This document shows, in pieces, positions 26,949 to 38,057 of a DNA stretch of 64,000 nucleotides. Below the pieces are notes generated by a model. That model was not told the origin of the DNA and did no database searches. It saw only the letters and a list, made by a program, of their open reading frames with translations. The stretch is taken from positions 1,488,001 through 1,552,000 of the forward strand of contig JAHREC010000016.1 of NCBI GenBank assembly GCA_020081605.1, read 5' to 3'. Within the stretch, counting starts at the first letter, position 1. Each line of letters starts with the position of its first letter. The stretch is from Albifimbria verrucaria (lineage: Eukaryota > Ascomycota > Sordariomycetes > Hypocreales > Stachybotryaceae). A program made the translations under genes and the position numbers.

Positions 26949-28495
26949 TTACTCGATAAGCCATTCCTCCACCTCCACTCCTATACTCCTACCTATGCCA
27001 CGGACAACCTCCCATCCTACGTTTATTCTCCATTTGCCGCCTCTGTCCATCATGTCACCGCCGCCTCCAGCCCTGACTAGCAGCCTCAAGCTAGCCAGTG
27101 TTGCCACGGCCATACCGACATCGCCGTCGAGGCCTGTGGTGCCGATGAGCCTGTTCTCAGTCCACTCAGTCCGTACAGCCTCGAAAATGGCCATCATACG
27201 CTCCAGCACGAAAGCGTGCGCGCCGAGCAGTTTACGGGCGATCTTGCGATGCTTACTACGGGGCGTGCCACGCGATGATGCAAAACCGCCACCCCGGCGG
27301 CGCTTTCGGCCATGGTAGTGTGTAGAGAATAATGTTAGGTCATGGCGGGCAGCATTATGAGAGGCGAGGTAGGCGGACAAGAGCAGGAGTCGAGCCACGG
27401 TTGGGAGCAAGGCCGTGAGCTCGGCCATCGATGCAGGTGGCTTCGCCGCGCTGGGCTCGCTAGCAGTCGTGGACGTGTGTCGCACGGAGACGATGCTAGG
27501 ATTGAGGATGGACTCATCCTGGAAGTGCGACCTCCCAGCGATGAGAAGCTTGGAGAACTCCTTGGGGAGTGGGTTCCAGCCACGACAGGCGCGGTGAAGC
27601 GCGGCCACAGGGCATGGCAGCTCTGCCGAAACGAAGGGAGCGTTCGTGCGGCGGATCTGATGAGGAGTCGTGGACTGCGGCGCAGAACCGAGTCCACAAA
27701 TCGTTTGTTTCTTGTTGTGTCGTGCCCGAGATTGGGTGCGGAGGTGCCAAGGCAAGGATTCGTACGAACTCGGGCTTTGTGTACGGCGGGAAATGGAGGT
27801 GAGCAGATGCTGGCGTTCGTAGGAAGGCAGCCGGTGGCGCCGTAACGATGAAGACGCATGTGAGAGAGGGTATCTAGTGCAAGGGATCGTCAGTTGCTGG
27901 AATCATGACCGTCCGGCATGTAGTAAACATACTATTTCCGAAAGACGAGCGAGGGCTGGGAGGAGCATTGGCGGAGCATCCCGCTGCCGGTCAATGGCAT
28001 CAAACACAAGCACAAATCTCCATCTAGGGTCTCGAATCGGGTATTTGAGCATCTTGGTGAGCTCCACGGTGAGCTGGGCAACGGACTCGCACCTGCGCGG
28101 CGCATCCTCCCACTTCAAAGCATCAACCACAGCGCCAATGATGCGCTCGAAGAGGTGTCGCCCCGTGATGCATTGCGTCGAGTTGGCAAGGGCATACTGG
28201 AAGCCACCGGCGGAGGCGTCTGCTCCCACGTGCTCCGAGAGTTGGGCCAGGAGACGCTCGAGGATGCTCGACTTTCCGGTCGCTTCAGTACCGTGGACGA
28301 CAACGTTTCGACAAGGCAAGGCGTTGGGCTGAAGTGACGCAAGTTAGCACATTCCCTTTATAAAAAGTGTCCAATCTCTTGGAGACCAACATGTAGGAGC
28401 GTAGCCAGCGAACGAATCTGATGTTCACGGCCTGGAAAGGACTGTAGAAGAGGCGTGAGGATAAGCTCCTCTGGCAACTGAAATAACGAGCCCAT
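26949..28495 (-). CDS. orc5: Origin recognition complex subunit 5
   Basis: AAA+ subunit of ORC, which binds replication origins and loads MCM helicase. The ATG at 28495 starts MGSLFQLPEELILTPLLQSF; exon 1 continues to GREHQIRSLATLLH (the ORC5 motif), followed by an intron spanning about 28330-28393. Exon 2 carries the Walker A HGTEATGKSSIL and the Walker B-like FVLVFDAIDRQ. A second intron lies near 27876-27933 and is followed by IPSLTCVFIVT, as in the family. A frame break near 27650-27680 (probably two missing bases) leads to the C-terminal ORC5 domain: LLLLSAYLASHNAARHD, LFSTH, RRRRGGG, ending EEWLIE. The corrected protein is about 480 residues, normal for ORC5. Confidence 0.9.
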
Positions 28496-28978
28496 GACGC
28501 CTCACAGACGCATGTGGACGCACGGGGAGGACTTTGAAGGTTGCTTCGTCTTCGCGGACGTGGTTTTCAGTCAATTCATGGGATTTAGTGTCAATTGCTA
28601 GGAGACGCGTCTGGCGCGTCTATCGCAAGACGTCACCGGAATTGTTCGGCCAAGCCGCTTCGACGCTGGCAACCTCCTTACATTGCCTCTATAAAAATAA
28701 TCCAACTGGCCATGATATGTTACTTTCTTACATTAATGATTTCTACTGCAACTCTCGATAATGTTTTAAGCGCAATGCTCCTCTATTCAATACATCTATT
28801 CTAAATGATCAATGCCCACAACGCCGTGCCAAATGCCTTTAAAACAGAATGCTTTCGTTGTGCTTCGTGCGTCGTGTCTGCATGTCAGATCCGTGGAACC
28901 TGTCTCGCCAACTACAGAATTCCAGTACTCGTTCAGTCAAGTTTTTGGTTAGGTGTTGTATCTGTATATCCGGCATTT
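28496..28978. other. Gap between ORC5 and MMS22
   Basis: This 483-base stretch should hold the ORC5 promoter and the 3' end of MMS22; both genes are on the minus strand. No gene seen. Confidence 0.5.
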
Positions 28979-31900
28979 TCACACCTTCGGTCGTTTGAGT
29001 CGAGGCAACTCCCTGGCCTTTCCAGGAACCTGAATGGTAATCCTGTCATGAGTTATGACCCAGTTGTTTCGTATGTCCCTGTAAATCTCATCTGAGAATC
29101 CCAGCGTATTCTGGGTTAGCTTGGTGGTGTGTGACTGATGTGTATCAGCCTCCCAGGCAAGTAAGGGAAGTATATCGGTAGGAAGCTGGCTCAGCTGTGC
29201 AATCAACTGTACCACTTCATCCATCTCCTTCACATATTTCGAGACGTGGTCCCTCGGGGCACCTGCCGAGTACTTCAAACTTAAGGCGTAGATGGACGGC
29301 CATGTCAGGTTGAAGAAAGCAAGCAGTTGACAGAGGACGTAAATCTGCTCTGCTTGAAAGGCCTCGCCGTCTTGGTTCCACTCGTTCATGGCGTTCAGAG
29401 CAGCCAGGGAATTGCTTGCAGATGAAGTACCTCATCCTCGGTCAATTCTCGAGAAACGGCATGGTCTCCAAGAAGCAAGCGCAGTGCCTCGATATAGACA
29501 TCAATGAGTACAAAAACACCTCTTTTCTTCATAGACACTCGAACAATAGCAGGCAGCATTTGTCCTAGAATGAATCTCAGCACATGTCGGTTTTTCATTC
29601 CACGCCGCAGCATGTCGGCTTGCTCCCCGAGACTATCACTCATCATCGATGCCTTGAAACTGTTGAGCAAGAAGAAGAAGAGCTGATGGGCTGCCCGAGT
29701 ATCGCCTTCACCTAGTCGAAGTCCATATGCAACTATTGTGGGCACCTGAAGTTGGGGATCTTGGGCAGGCGGAGAGTATTCTTTGCTAATGTGGTAGAAG
29801 AAGTCATCCACGTTGCAAATTTCGGAACCTTGAGCACGAATCAAGGCAATGATGTCCCGCACGAACAAAACGTAGTCGTGGTGCCCCAGTCCTTCCCGTG
29901 CCACCACTTTTAGGTCCTCCTTCAGCTGGTCCATCACCAGCTTCAAGACCTTGGCATATTCGGCGTTCAAAATTTTTCGCAATGTTGGGCCAGCACTGAG
30001 CATAGACCGGCGCATTGCCGAAATCAGATATTCAAACAAATCTCGATTGTTCCGGTAGTCAGGCTGGATGGCGAGCCCGACAATAGCATCCGGAACAAAG
30101 TCTTTACCAAGACGTCTTAACTCTTCTGCGAGTTGGTACTCATACTGTAAGACGTTTCTCGGTTTCACAATCGACAACGCCCACACTTCCAGAAGAGAGA
30201 AACCGGCGTCGCCCAAGTCATCGAATCCGTTTTTCAAAATTGTCGTCGTGAATAAAACCAGGTATCTTCGTTGCTCTATGCTCATTCTGGACAATGTGTC
30301 GTCAAAAAGCCCATATTTTCCGGGTTTGAACAGCTGGGAGGGACTTAAAACCCGGCGCGTATAAGTTTTGCACTGAATCGGGCGGCGATTTTAACAGCTT
30401 TTTCCATGCAGTCTCCCTTTCCAATACTGCCATCGACTCTGAAGCTTTGCTCGCACGAGATGAGAGCATACTTCTTGTCATTGCAAAAAGATCTTGGCAA
30501 TGTCGTTGTCAAGAAGTGACAGGCCCTCATCCGCTTCTGTTTGTTCCAGAAATGAATTTTCACTTTGCTGGCTCTCCTCGTCCGAAATCTCGTCAATTCG
30601 GGACAGAAAGATATCAAGAGAAGCCAAAGACTGGCGTAGAATGCCCCAATCAAGCTCGTGTGGTACCACCGCGAAATGCCTGAAAACATGTTGCAGTTGC
30701 GTGGTATTAAAAACCGAAATGGCGGCACCCAGATCGGAAGTTCGTTTCATTACTTCTAGAGAAGATGTTACAGAAAAATGCAGAATGTCTAGAATAGCCT
30801 TCTGATTCGTGATAATCATGGCCTCAACGATGCCGTTCTCGAGCGTCTTAGCAACGTCTTTCGGCAGGCTGAGGTATTGCCGCTGAATATCGGATCTGGC
30901 GCAATCGAATAGGTGCAATATCTGCTGGAAAAACGTGTCTCTCCATTGGGAAAATTGTTTAAACGATGTCTTTGCTTCGCCTGTTGCGACGACGAAACGG
31001 GCGAGCTGGCTCCAAGCACGCAAGTTGATGAGGGACGCTTCCTTATGTGATGCAGTTAGGTCAACGAGGCCCTCAATTAGTCCAATTGTAGGCCGTAGCT
31101 CTTGAGGAGCGCCCCAAAACAAAGTACAGAGGAGGTCGTGATGGTTTCTCAAAGCTGCCAGGTCCCTCTCGTGGATATTCTGCTCTTTGCTGTATTGCCG
31201 GTCGTGGTTTGGTAGTGTGCGAGCAACAAGATTCCGCATATCATTAATGGAATTGTTCTCTTTCAGTTTTTGGAGGCTTAGGGCCAATAATTTAAGGAAG
31301 ACATGGAAACATCTATCCTCTGGAGCAATTGCCAGGTTTGGTTGTTGACCCAACTCTTCTAGAAATCTCGGGGATCTATAAACTTCCTCGTTTCGCAGAT
31401 TCCCAAGTCCTTGAGATCCGAAAAAGTCAAAGATTAACCCAATAATCGTGATCGGCTTACGCCAGCCCCATTGATCCACAAGATAGTGACATCGGGCTAC
31501 TAGAGCTCGGCAGTAGCTGTTGAAACTTGGAGCTTGCCTCGGGTTGTCCTGATAGAGCTGAAACACTCGCTTCAACAGCTTCTGGGGCAGTCCCCAGCCG
31601 TCAGGCATACTATAATGACGACGGCCTGGGATAATCACGCCGGAATCGTTGAATTCCATCAATGGGAGGAGAGAAAACAACATCTCCCACATGGTTTCCA
31701 GCTTGTCGGCTTCGAATGTCGTTAGAGCCGCGGGAGTAGCAACAATTGCATGTAGCAAATCCCAGAATGAAGCACGTGGTATCTTCCCAAGCTCAAGGAC
31801 CTTGATCAAAATGACCCAGGAGTGGATAATAGTCTGGTCCTCGTGTAAACCTCGTTCCCGAGTTTGATGATTGCTGATGTGTTCATAAGTCTTTTTGATG

Positions 31901-34900
31901 TTATGATCAGACATTAACAGAAAAGACATTTCGGTTCTTGCAAACTCCTTCAAAAGGTCTTGTATGTGGAATTTTTCATTCGTCAACACGGCTGTATCCT
32001 CGCACATACGCAAGGCTACAAGGATTGTAAGCAGCAGTCGATCATAGACCTTCAGGACAAGGTCTTGGGTCTGGTTTCGGTTGAATCCCTGGATGCAGGA
32101 ATTCATTCTCTGGTTGAAGCTTCCCAACACCTCTCTCAAACGAGCTATGAAAGATCTTGCTTGGGTTTCCTCCACAAAGCTAACCGAATTTGTCGCATAT
32201 CCTAGGATAGAGGTAGCAGCGAGTACAACCGTCTGCCCATTTTTCACGTCGAATATGTCAAAGCACCTCCCAAGCTGCTCAGCGATGAAATCCATAGCAA
32301 TACCGAGCTCTGAGGATACTTGCTCCGTCCACAAATCCCATTTCAATGCTTTCTCGCCCAAAAAAACGAGACTCGTGGCTGAATAGAAGTCTTTGGGCTG
32401 TAATTGGCTCCTCGTATGGTATCGATAATACCCTGGCCGATTAAAGTGCTTTCATGGAAGTAAACACCACGATCAAGTGGAAAGACCTCGAAATGGTGCG
32501 TGTAATGGGTACCATATGGACCAAGACCAACAAGTCTATACTGTGCGGCATCCATTGCAATCTGCTCGACTGCCGGTGCATATTTTAGAGGCAAAGGATC
32601 ATGGGCCTGAGTATACTCTGGGGCTTGGGTATCCACGCGCTGAGGCTTCATTTTCCGACGCACCCTTGTCTTCTTGAATGTTTTAGGAATAGACTCATTA
32701 GGTTGTGGATGCTGGGGTCCTTCAATGAGATTCTCCCTTCCATCAAATGCACTCCTGGTTCCGAGGGGCTTGGGAGCCAGTATGCGACGGCGTTCGCTGC
32801 TTCTGTTGATAAAGCCGATCCAGTAATCGCTTTCCCGAATGAAAAGCATGTCTATTGTTGGAGATAGTGTAGTCAGTCTCCAACTGGGCTTGCCTTATAG
32901 GGCCAGGTTGAAGTCGATGCATGATATGCCGAGGCTGCTGGCCGGAGGGCAATGATGGACGACTGAAACCATTCAACGGAGTTGGAGAGTTTCTCGGGTT
33001 TGCAAACTCGGCGTTGGCTGTCCATGGCAGCTTCCTCGATCTTTGGGACGTCGCCTTAAGGTTCGACATGCTATGAATGTGAGATTGGCGTCCAGCGTCT
33101 GTACCACGCGAAACACGGGCTGTGACTGATGGACGTTGTCTGATAGATCCAGTCTTCCAGTCATGAAGAACGGATGCCACATCAATATGGTCTTTTCTCG
33201 TTGCAAGCCGAATGGATTTCTTGCGAGGACTACTTCGACCCTGGTCTCGACGCTTTCTCACAGTTCGAGCAGCAATTTTTAAAACTTTGGCGCATCTGGA
33301 TTTATGACATCCAATATGCTCAATGGTACAGAGGCTGGTTGCTGCGTCTTCTTGGGTTTACGTGTTTTCTTCGGTATGTGAAGTGACGTTTGTCGCTTTT
33401 GCGGCTGTTTCCGACGCTCTCGATTTAACGTCTGAGTTGATGAGGCGGAACGCGCCGATTCGCCAAACATGCCTGTAATCTTCTTTTGTTTGGAAGAGCT
33501 GCCGTCATTCTTATGGCGGGAAATTGTCTTACTTCGTTTCCGTGAGCCTTGAAAAGACTCGGAAAGTTTCAGTTGACGTTTCTTAGTAGATGGCATGTAG
33601 TCTATGTGGTCGTCTTCCATGATGGAACTCCCATCATCTGACTCAAGCTCTTGGGGTATGTTGGGATTCTGAATAGGTTGTAGCACAAGCTCGAGTTGTT
33701 CTTGCGGGACCCTGTCATTCATCCACCGAGTTTGAGGCGCCTTATCACCAGCATCAGAATCATCATCAGAGTCGGTTAAGACAAGGTTGCGTGCTGTTGA
33801 CGAGTTCATTGTGAACGTTCTCTGAGCAATTCCACGTCGCAACTCCTGTCCAATTTGTCTTTCTTGGTTTCTCTTTGTAACATCTTGGCGGATCTTTTCA
33901 CGACCAGTTTGTTGGTCAAGTCGTAGCCATGAAGCTGGGAGCACGCCTTTGATGCGCCGGCCCACTGCAGTCACCAGTTCAGACTCACTCTCTGAGCTGC
34001 TTTCAACGGCTTGGTGTTCAATTCTAGACATGGACTCAACTTGCTGCTGCTCCGAAGGATCCTCGTCAGAATCGCTGTCAGCCGTGTATGATATGGGGCC
34101 AGGTACATCCGGAGATTCAAGACGTAGACTTGGGCTCTTTTCAGCGAGTGTAGATGGACTTGAGATTAGGCTTGGTTTGCGTAATACTAAGCGTGGAGGG
34201 GAGACAAGTGGATCAGAGAAGTTAAAGGCTCGGCTATGGCCGGTCCCTGGTGTGGAACGACCGCTTCCTTCCAGATTGTGTCTCTGTCGTTTGCGGGTAG
34301 ACGACGTGAGTGGCGATGCATCCCTCCGTCTATTGGTTGTTGTTTTAGGACGGGGTGGTAGAGTCAAAAGCTCATTGATATCAGGGAGCTCATGGTCCAG
34401 GAAGCTTGTATCATCCGTCCCGCCTGGCGAGTTAGGGCCGCTACTGATTGCAGTAACATCGTTAAGCGGTGATGTTTTGAGTGGTGAAGAGGATAGTGGT
34501 GCCATGAGAAGGCTTCCTTGGGAGTTCTCATGGTCCAGCTCCTGGATGTGACTCTCACTTTTGTCGTTGGAATCTTCGAGTACCTCAGACTGGTCATTCT
34601 GAGACGCTTCTGGTAGCCCTGAGTTTTGGCTTTCGTCTACAAAATCTTCATCCCGGGAGTGTCCTGGCGTCGCCGTCGCTCAGCTTCTGTGGTTATGCGC
34701 ACTGGTTTAACACCGTGTTGTCTTAAGAAACTGCTATAATGCGCATTTTCCAAGAGGTATGGATGTTCTTGGATCGGCTTTCGGGGCGTAGTGATCGCTC
34801 TTGGCGCATGGCAACTTGTCTTGCGTCTAGGTCCGTCTCGTCGTACGTTTCGTGTGGTGTATGTATTGGTGTGGACTTATTCACGAGGCGTGGTGGTGCG

Positions 34901-35327
34901 TGGCCGCCCGCATGCTGCTGGTGGCTTTCGACTTGGTGGACTGGAGAATGAACATGAACATGGGCTGTAATGATCTCGGAGTTGCTGGCATGGCTCGAAT
35001 TGTCCTCGGGTCTGACCAGGAAAAGCTGTTCAATCGAAGGCAGGTCCTGGTCACTGGCAAGTGAAGAGAGAGGCGAGGAGTCAAAGGAAGTGCAGAGGAT
35101 TGTGCATCAGGCGGTAGTGTCTCCTCACTGGGTATAGGAGGCAACGAGTGAGGCTGTTCGCCAATCGATGAGTCGGGTACATCATACACGTCGTAATTGC
35201 TCTGGCTAGCATAGGGTCTTGGTATCGTCGTCGGTATGTTTGAAGCACCAGCCAGTTCCTGGCTCTCGAAGGCACCGTCTTCCTCCTCGGAATCTGGGAC
35301 CTCTCCCAATTCCTTCCAGTCCGGCAT
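28979..35327 (-). CDS. mus7: Mus7/MMS22 family DNA repair protein
   Basis: Large scaffold needed for recovery of stalled replication forks (Mms22-Mms1-Rtt101 pathway in yeast, Mus7 in fission yeast). It is one intronless gene of about 6.35 kb, read from the ATG at 35327 (MPDWKELGEVPDSEEED, the family's N-terminus). Seven or more breaks, at about 35060, 34500, 33270, 32800, 32380, 30480, 30340 and 29400, are each cured by one or two missing bases; the corrected length is about 2110 residues. The first third is polar and disordered and includes the family motif KGVLPASWLRLD. The C-terminal two thirds are an alpha-helical repeat region rich in Leu, as in the Mus7 Pfam family. It is the largest gene in the window and shares a divergent promoter with the 57-residue gene. 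The family identity is confident; full-length intactness is inferred. Confidence 0.88.
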
Positions 35328-35829
35328 GTTGGTCAGACTTCATAGTAACCCGGGATGGCAGTGATGTAGTAACCAGCCATCAGTTGCTCCTGGTGGCAAG
35401 AATGAGCTCGAGCTGCAAAATATTTGGTCCTGTGCCGGCGGCTTGGGCTTGGCTTGGGCCTGTCTTATCCAGATAAGACAGGTCCAGTATAGCAGTAACT
35501 CGGGACGCGTCTGGAACTGCGTCGGACGCGTTGAGAGCAATGTGGGGCCTACAGGCGTGCAATGTCACCTGTGAGAAAATGTACTAGAGAAGTAGGTAGG
35601 TACCTCTAAACCACCTCCAGATGGTAATCCTACCTACTAATTACCTACCTACCTAGTATGTAAGGTACCTCGCCAGCCACGTGTGGGACCAAATGGTACA
35701 GCCATCTTTGTGGCTTGTGTGAATTTGGTCTTTCGCCAGACGTCAAATCCTCGATTGGTATTCATTCAAACCCTTACCTACTTCAATTCCTCACGTTCAA
35801 CAACTTCAAGAGCCAAAATATCATACAAT
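35328..35829. promoter_or_regulatory. Divergent promoter between MMS22 and 57-aa gene
   Basis: 502 bases between two divergent ATGs. It carries a dense block of AGGTACCT and CCTACCTA motifs (35592-35673), which is rotationally symmetric in places. The last 60 bases before the small gene are CT/CA-rich leader. Confidence 0.55.
35592..35673. repeat. GGTACC / CCTACC motif cluster
   Basis: Two GGTACC palindromes flank several copies of CCTACCTA and GTAGGTAG, forming an imperfect inverted repeat about 80 bases long. The same motif family recurs in other intergenic regions of this window. Confidence 0.75.
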
Positions 35830-36115
35830 ATGAGTGTGTTTGAGCGAGCTCTGCCAGTTGCCCTTGCCGCGTTTTGTGGCGTTGTGGGTGGTACGTCACA
35901 AGCTATCGTTCCATGATTCTTTTCACATATTGAATGAACCAGGTTACTATACCTTCCAGCCTATGCTTGCTCCATCGACAGTGCCGGCTGAGAAAGTATT
36001 ACAGAGGTAAACAAGAATTGTTTCTGTTCGGCTGAGGGGCTCGTGCTTATCGTTGCGATGTTACAGTCCGAAGGCTACGGCAGAGGCCAAGCCAAACCCA
36101 CCGACGTCGGCGTAG
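35830..36115 (+). CDS. 57-residue single-membrane-span protein, three exons
   Basis: Small spliced gene easily missed by ORF callers. Exons 35830-35890, 35943-36006 and 36067-36115 have GT-AG borders and sum to 174 nt with no frameshift. The protein starts MSVFERALPVALAAFCGVVG; residues 7-25 form a single hydrophobic helix followed by GYYTFQPML, then a polar Pro/Lys tail ending PTSA. There is no cleavable signal peptide of classical form. The shape (short helix, Gly-rich, small polar tail) is like small mitochondrial inner-membrane or respiratory accessory proteins, but I do not recognise it. It lies divergent to MMS22 and upstream of COX5. Confidence 0.75.
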
Positions 36116-36949
36116 GAGAATGTGCAGTCACTCGTGTAAATGTGTGTGATAGTTACGGTATAATCTAGCAGGCCTGGTCGTGTCTCCTAGGCAGGTGTGT
36201 TGGTTATTGGTTATTGTACTTGGTCCGTCTAGATAATACTCCGAGGTCCAGTCATTGCAGTGCGTGCCTCTGGGCTTTTTTTTTTTTTTTTTTTTTTTTT
36301 TTGTTTCTTTGATCGCGATGCTTTTACTTTAACCAACATGCTTAATGGGGTTGCTACGAATATGCCAGGTGCACGTCTACGATAGAAAAGACATAGAAGA
36401 AGCCCCAGAAGAACATGAAACCAACACAAAGAACCGAATGACCATAGGAAAACATACGAGCTGAAAATGCCGTCTTACTATATTTTATTGTTAGGTCGGC
36501 AAATGGTATAGGGTAGACAGAACATCGACCGAGCAGCTTCGGGCAACTACAGGCAGATAGGTAATCACAGGGAGAGCATGTGCCTCAATTAAAGGATATT
36601 GAAAGAAGAAAGCCGTGTAAGAGGCCAATGTAGACTGAATAGACAGAAAAGCACACCTCACAACGAATAGAACTGTAAGAGTATTTGGGTAACCAATCTA
36701 AACCTCCAGCTCCTGTCGATGGGGCCTGAGGTTGCCGGGACAGTCACGTGATAAGACAATCACAAGCCGCCTTAGTCATCCAGCTTCCGAAGCTTCTCCC
36801 GCAGGGGCCAGCGCGAGGAATTCATCATACGATTGCTTCCACTCAATTAGCCAGTCACAAAAACTTGTCCACGACCTTGCCGAGCATTGAGAACCGCTCA
36901 ATTGCACCCACTCCTCCCTCCACGAATTTCGCATCGACCGCCGGCAAAA
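36116..36949. other. Gap between 57-aa gene and COX5
   Basis: No gene seen. It contains a 27-base T-run (36276-36302) in the 3' region of the small gene, then the COX5 promoter with a CT-rich leader before 36950. Confidence 0.5.
36276..36302. repeat. Poly-T tract of 27 bases
   Basis: Longest mononucleotide run in the window, just 3' of the 57-residue gene. Could be a retroposition scar or slippage repeat; no other sign of a mobile element nearby. Confidence 0.9.
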
Positions 36950-37753
36950 ATGATGCGCACCCAGGCCTCTAGCTTGCTGCGCAAGAACCTCGTCTGCAGC
37001 CCGGCTGCTGCGACCCGAGCTGCCTCCACCCACGCCATCTCCAAGCCGACTCTCGCCAACATTGAGAAGCGATGGGAGGGCATGCCTTTGCAGGAGCAGG
37101 CCGATCTCTGGATGGCTCTGCGTGACCGCATGAAGGGCAGCTGGACCGAGCTCACCGTCCAGGAGCAGAAGGCTGGTGCGTCTCCGAACTGAGTTTCTGA
37201 AAAATACCTCCCGTATTGCCGAGCTTGTCGTGATGGCATCCACAACCACCCCAAACACCAACATGCACTCATTCCCTCGAACGCGGTGTATCCTCCATCG
37301 TCGTTCAAGAGACCATGAGCTATCAATCAATTGGCTGGCGGGTGTGAAATGGGATTATCACGGCTAGCGATCCATCCTTGTGCATTGTCATGAAGCTAAC
37401 TGGTGTTCAATCCTCAACAGCATACTGGATTGCCTTCGGTCCTCACGGTCCTCGTGCCATGGACCCCTGGCACCAACGCCAAGATCGCCTGGGGTGTCGC
37501 TGTTGGCCTCGGTGTCAGCTTCTCCCTCTTTGCTCTGACCCGATACTTCGCCAACCCTGCTCCTCACACCATGACCAGGGAGTGGCAGGAGGCTTCCAAC
37601 GAGCGTCTTCTCGTACGTGCCAGCTCGCTGCATCATATTGGAAGGATCAATTGCTAACTCAAACTGCAGGAGCAAAAAGCCGACCCTATCACTGGTATCA
37701 CCTCCGGTCTTTACACCCAGGGCATGATCCAGTCTCCTCCCAAGGGCCAGTAA
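36950..37753 (+). CDS. cox5: Cytochrome c oxidase subunit IV (COX5 type)
   Basis: Nuclear-encoded inner-membrane subunit of respiratory complex IV, homologue of yeast Cox5a/b. Exons 36950-37175, 37421-37612 and 37670-37753; two missing C's near 37463-37466 give 504 nt, 167 residues. The N-terminus MMRTQASSLLRKN, rich in Ser/Arg/Ala, is a mitochondrial presequence. The mature part has IEKRWEGMPLQEQADLW, then AYWIAFGPHGPRA and one membrane span (KIAWGVAVGLGVSFSLFALT), then the conserved TMTREWQEASNE tail, as in subunit IV. Intron 1 is 245 bases, three to four times the local norm. ATG context aaaATGATG; a second in-frame ATG follows at 36953. Confidence 0.93.
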
Positions 37754-38057
37754 GAGGGACAACTTAATCACCGAGATATCACTATCAAATTTCCTTTGTG
37801 ATAGAAACTAGTGGCTTATGGATACTTTTCCATGTGTAAAATGGTCTTTAGAGTACGGGGCACGATGAGCTCGCGAGGATGCCCAGTGCTTGGTTGGTGT
37901 AAATACCTCTGTACCACAACGGCAGAACCAAAGCCATTGTTTCCTCACTGCCGTCTCCATCTGTTGCTGAAAAGTGTTAAGTGAATCATGTTAAATATCG
38001 TCATGCATCCAAACCCTACATATACACAAGCTGTGTTCCCTAGGTTCCTACCATGTG
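37754..38057. other. Convergent 3' region of COX5 and ClpX
   Basis: A 304-base convergent gap with no gene visible. Confidence 0.5.

Noticed and set aside
28979..35327. Several separate minus-strand genes
   Set aside because: The pieces follow one another with matching ends and share one family (Mus7/MMS22); the breaks are single missing bases as elsewhere.
36276..36302. Poly-T as the tail of a minus-strand retroposon
   Set aside because: No target-site duplication and no reverse-transcriptase-like or SINE-like sequence adjoins it.
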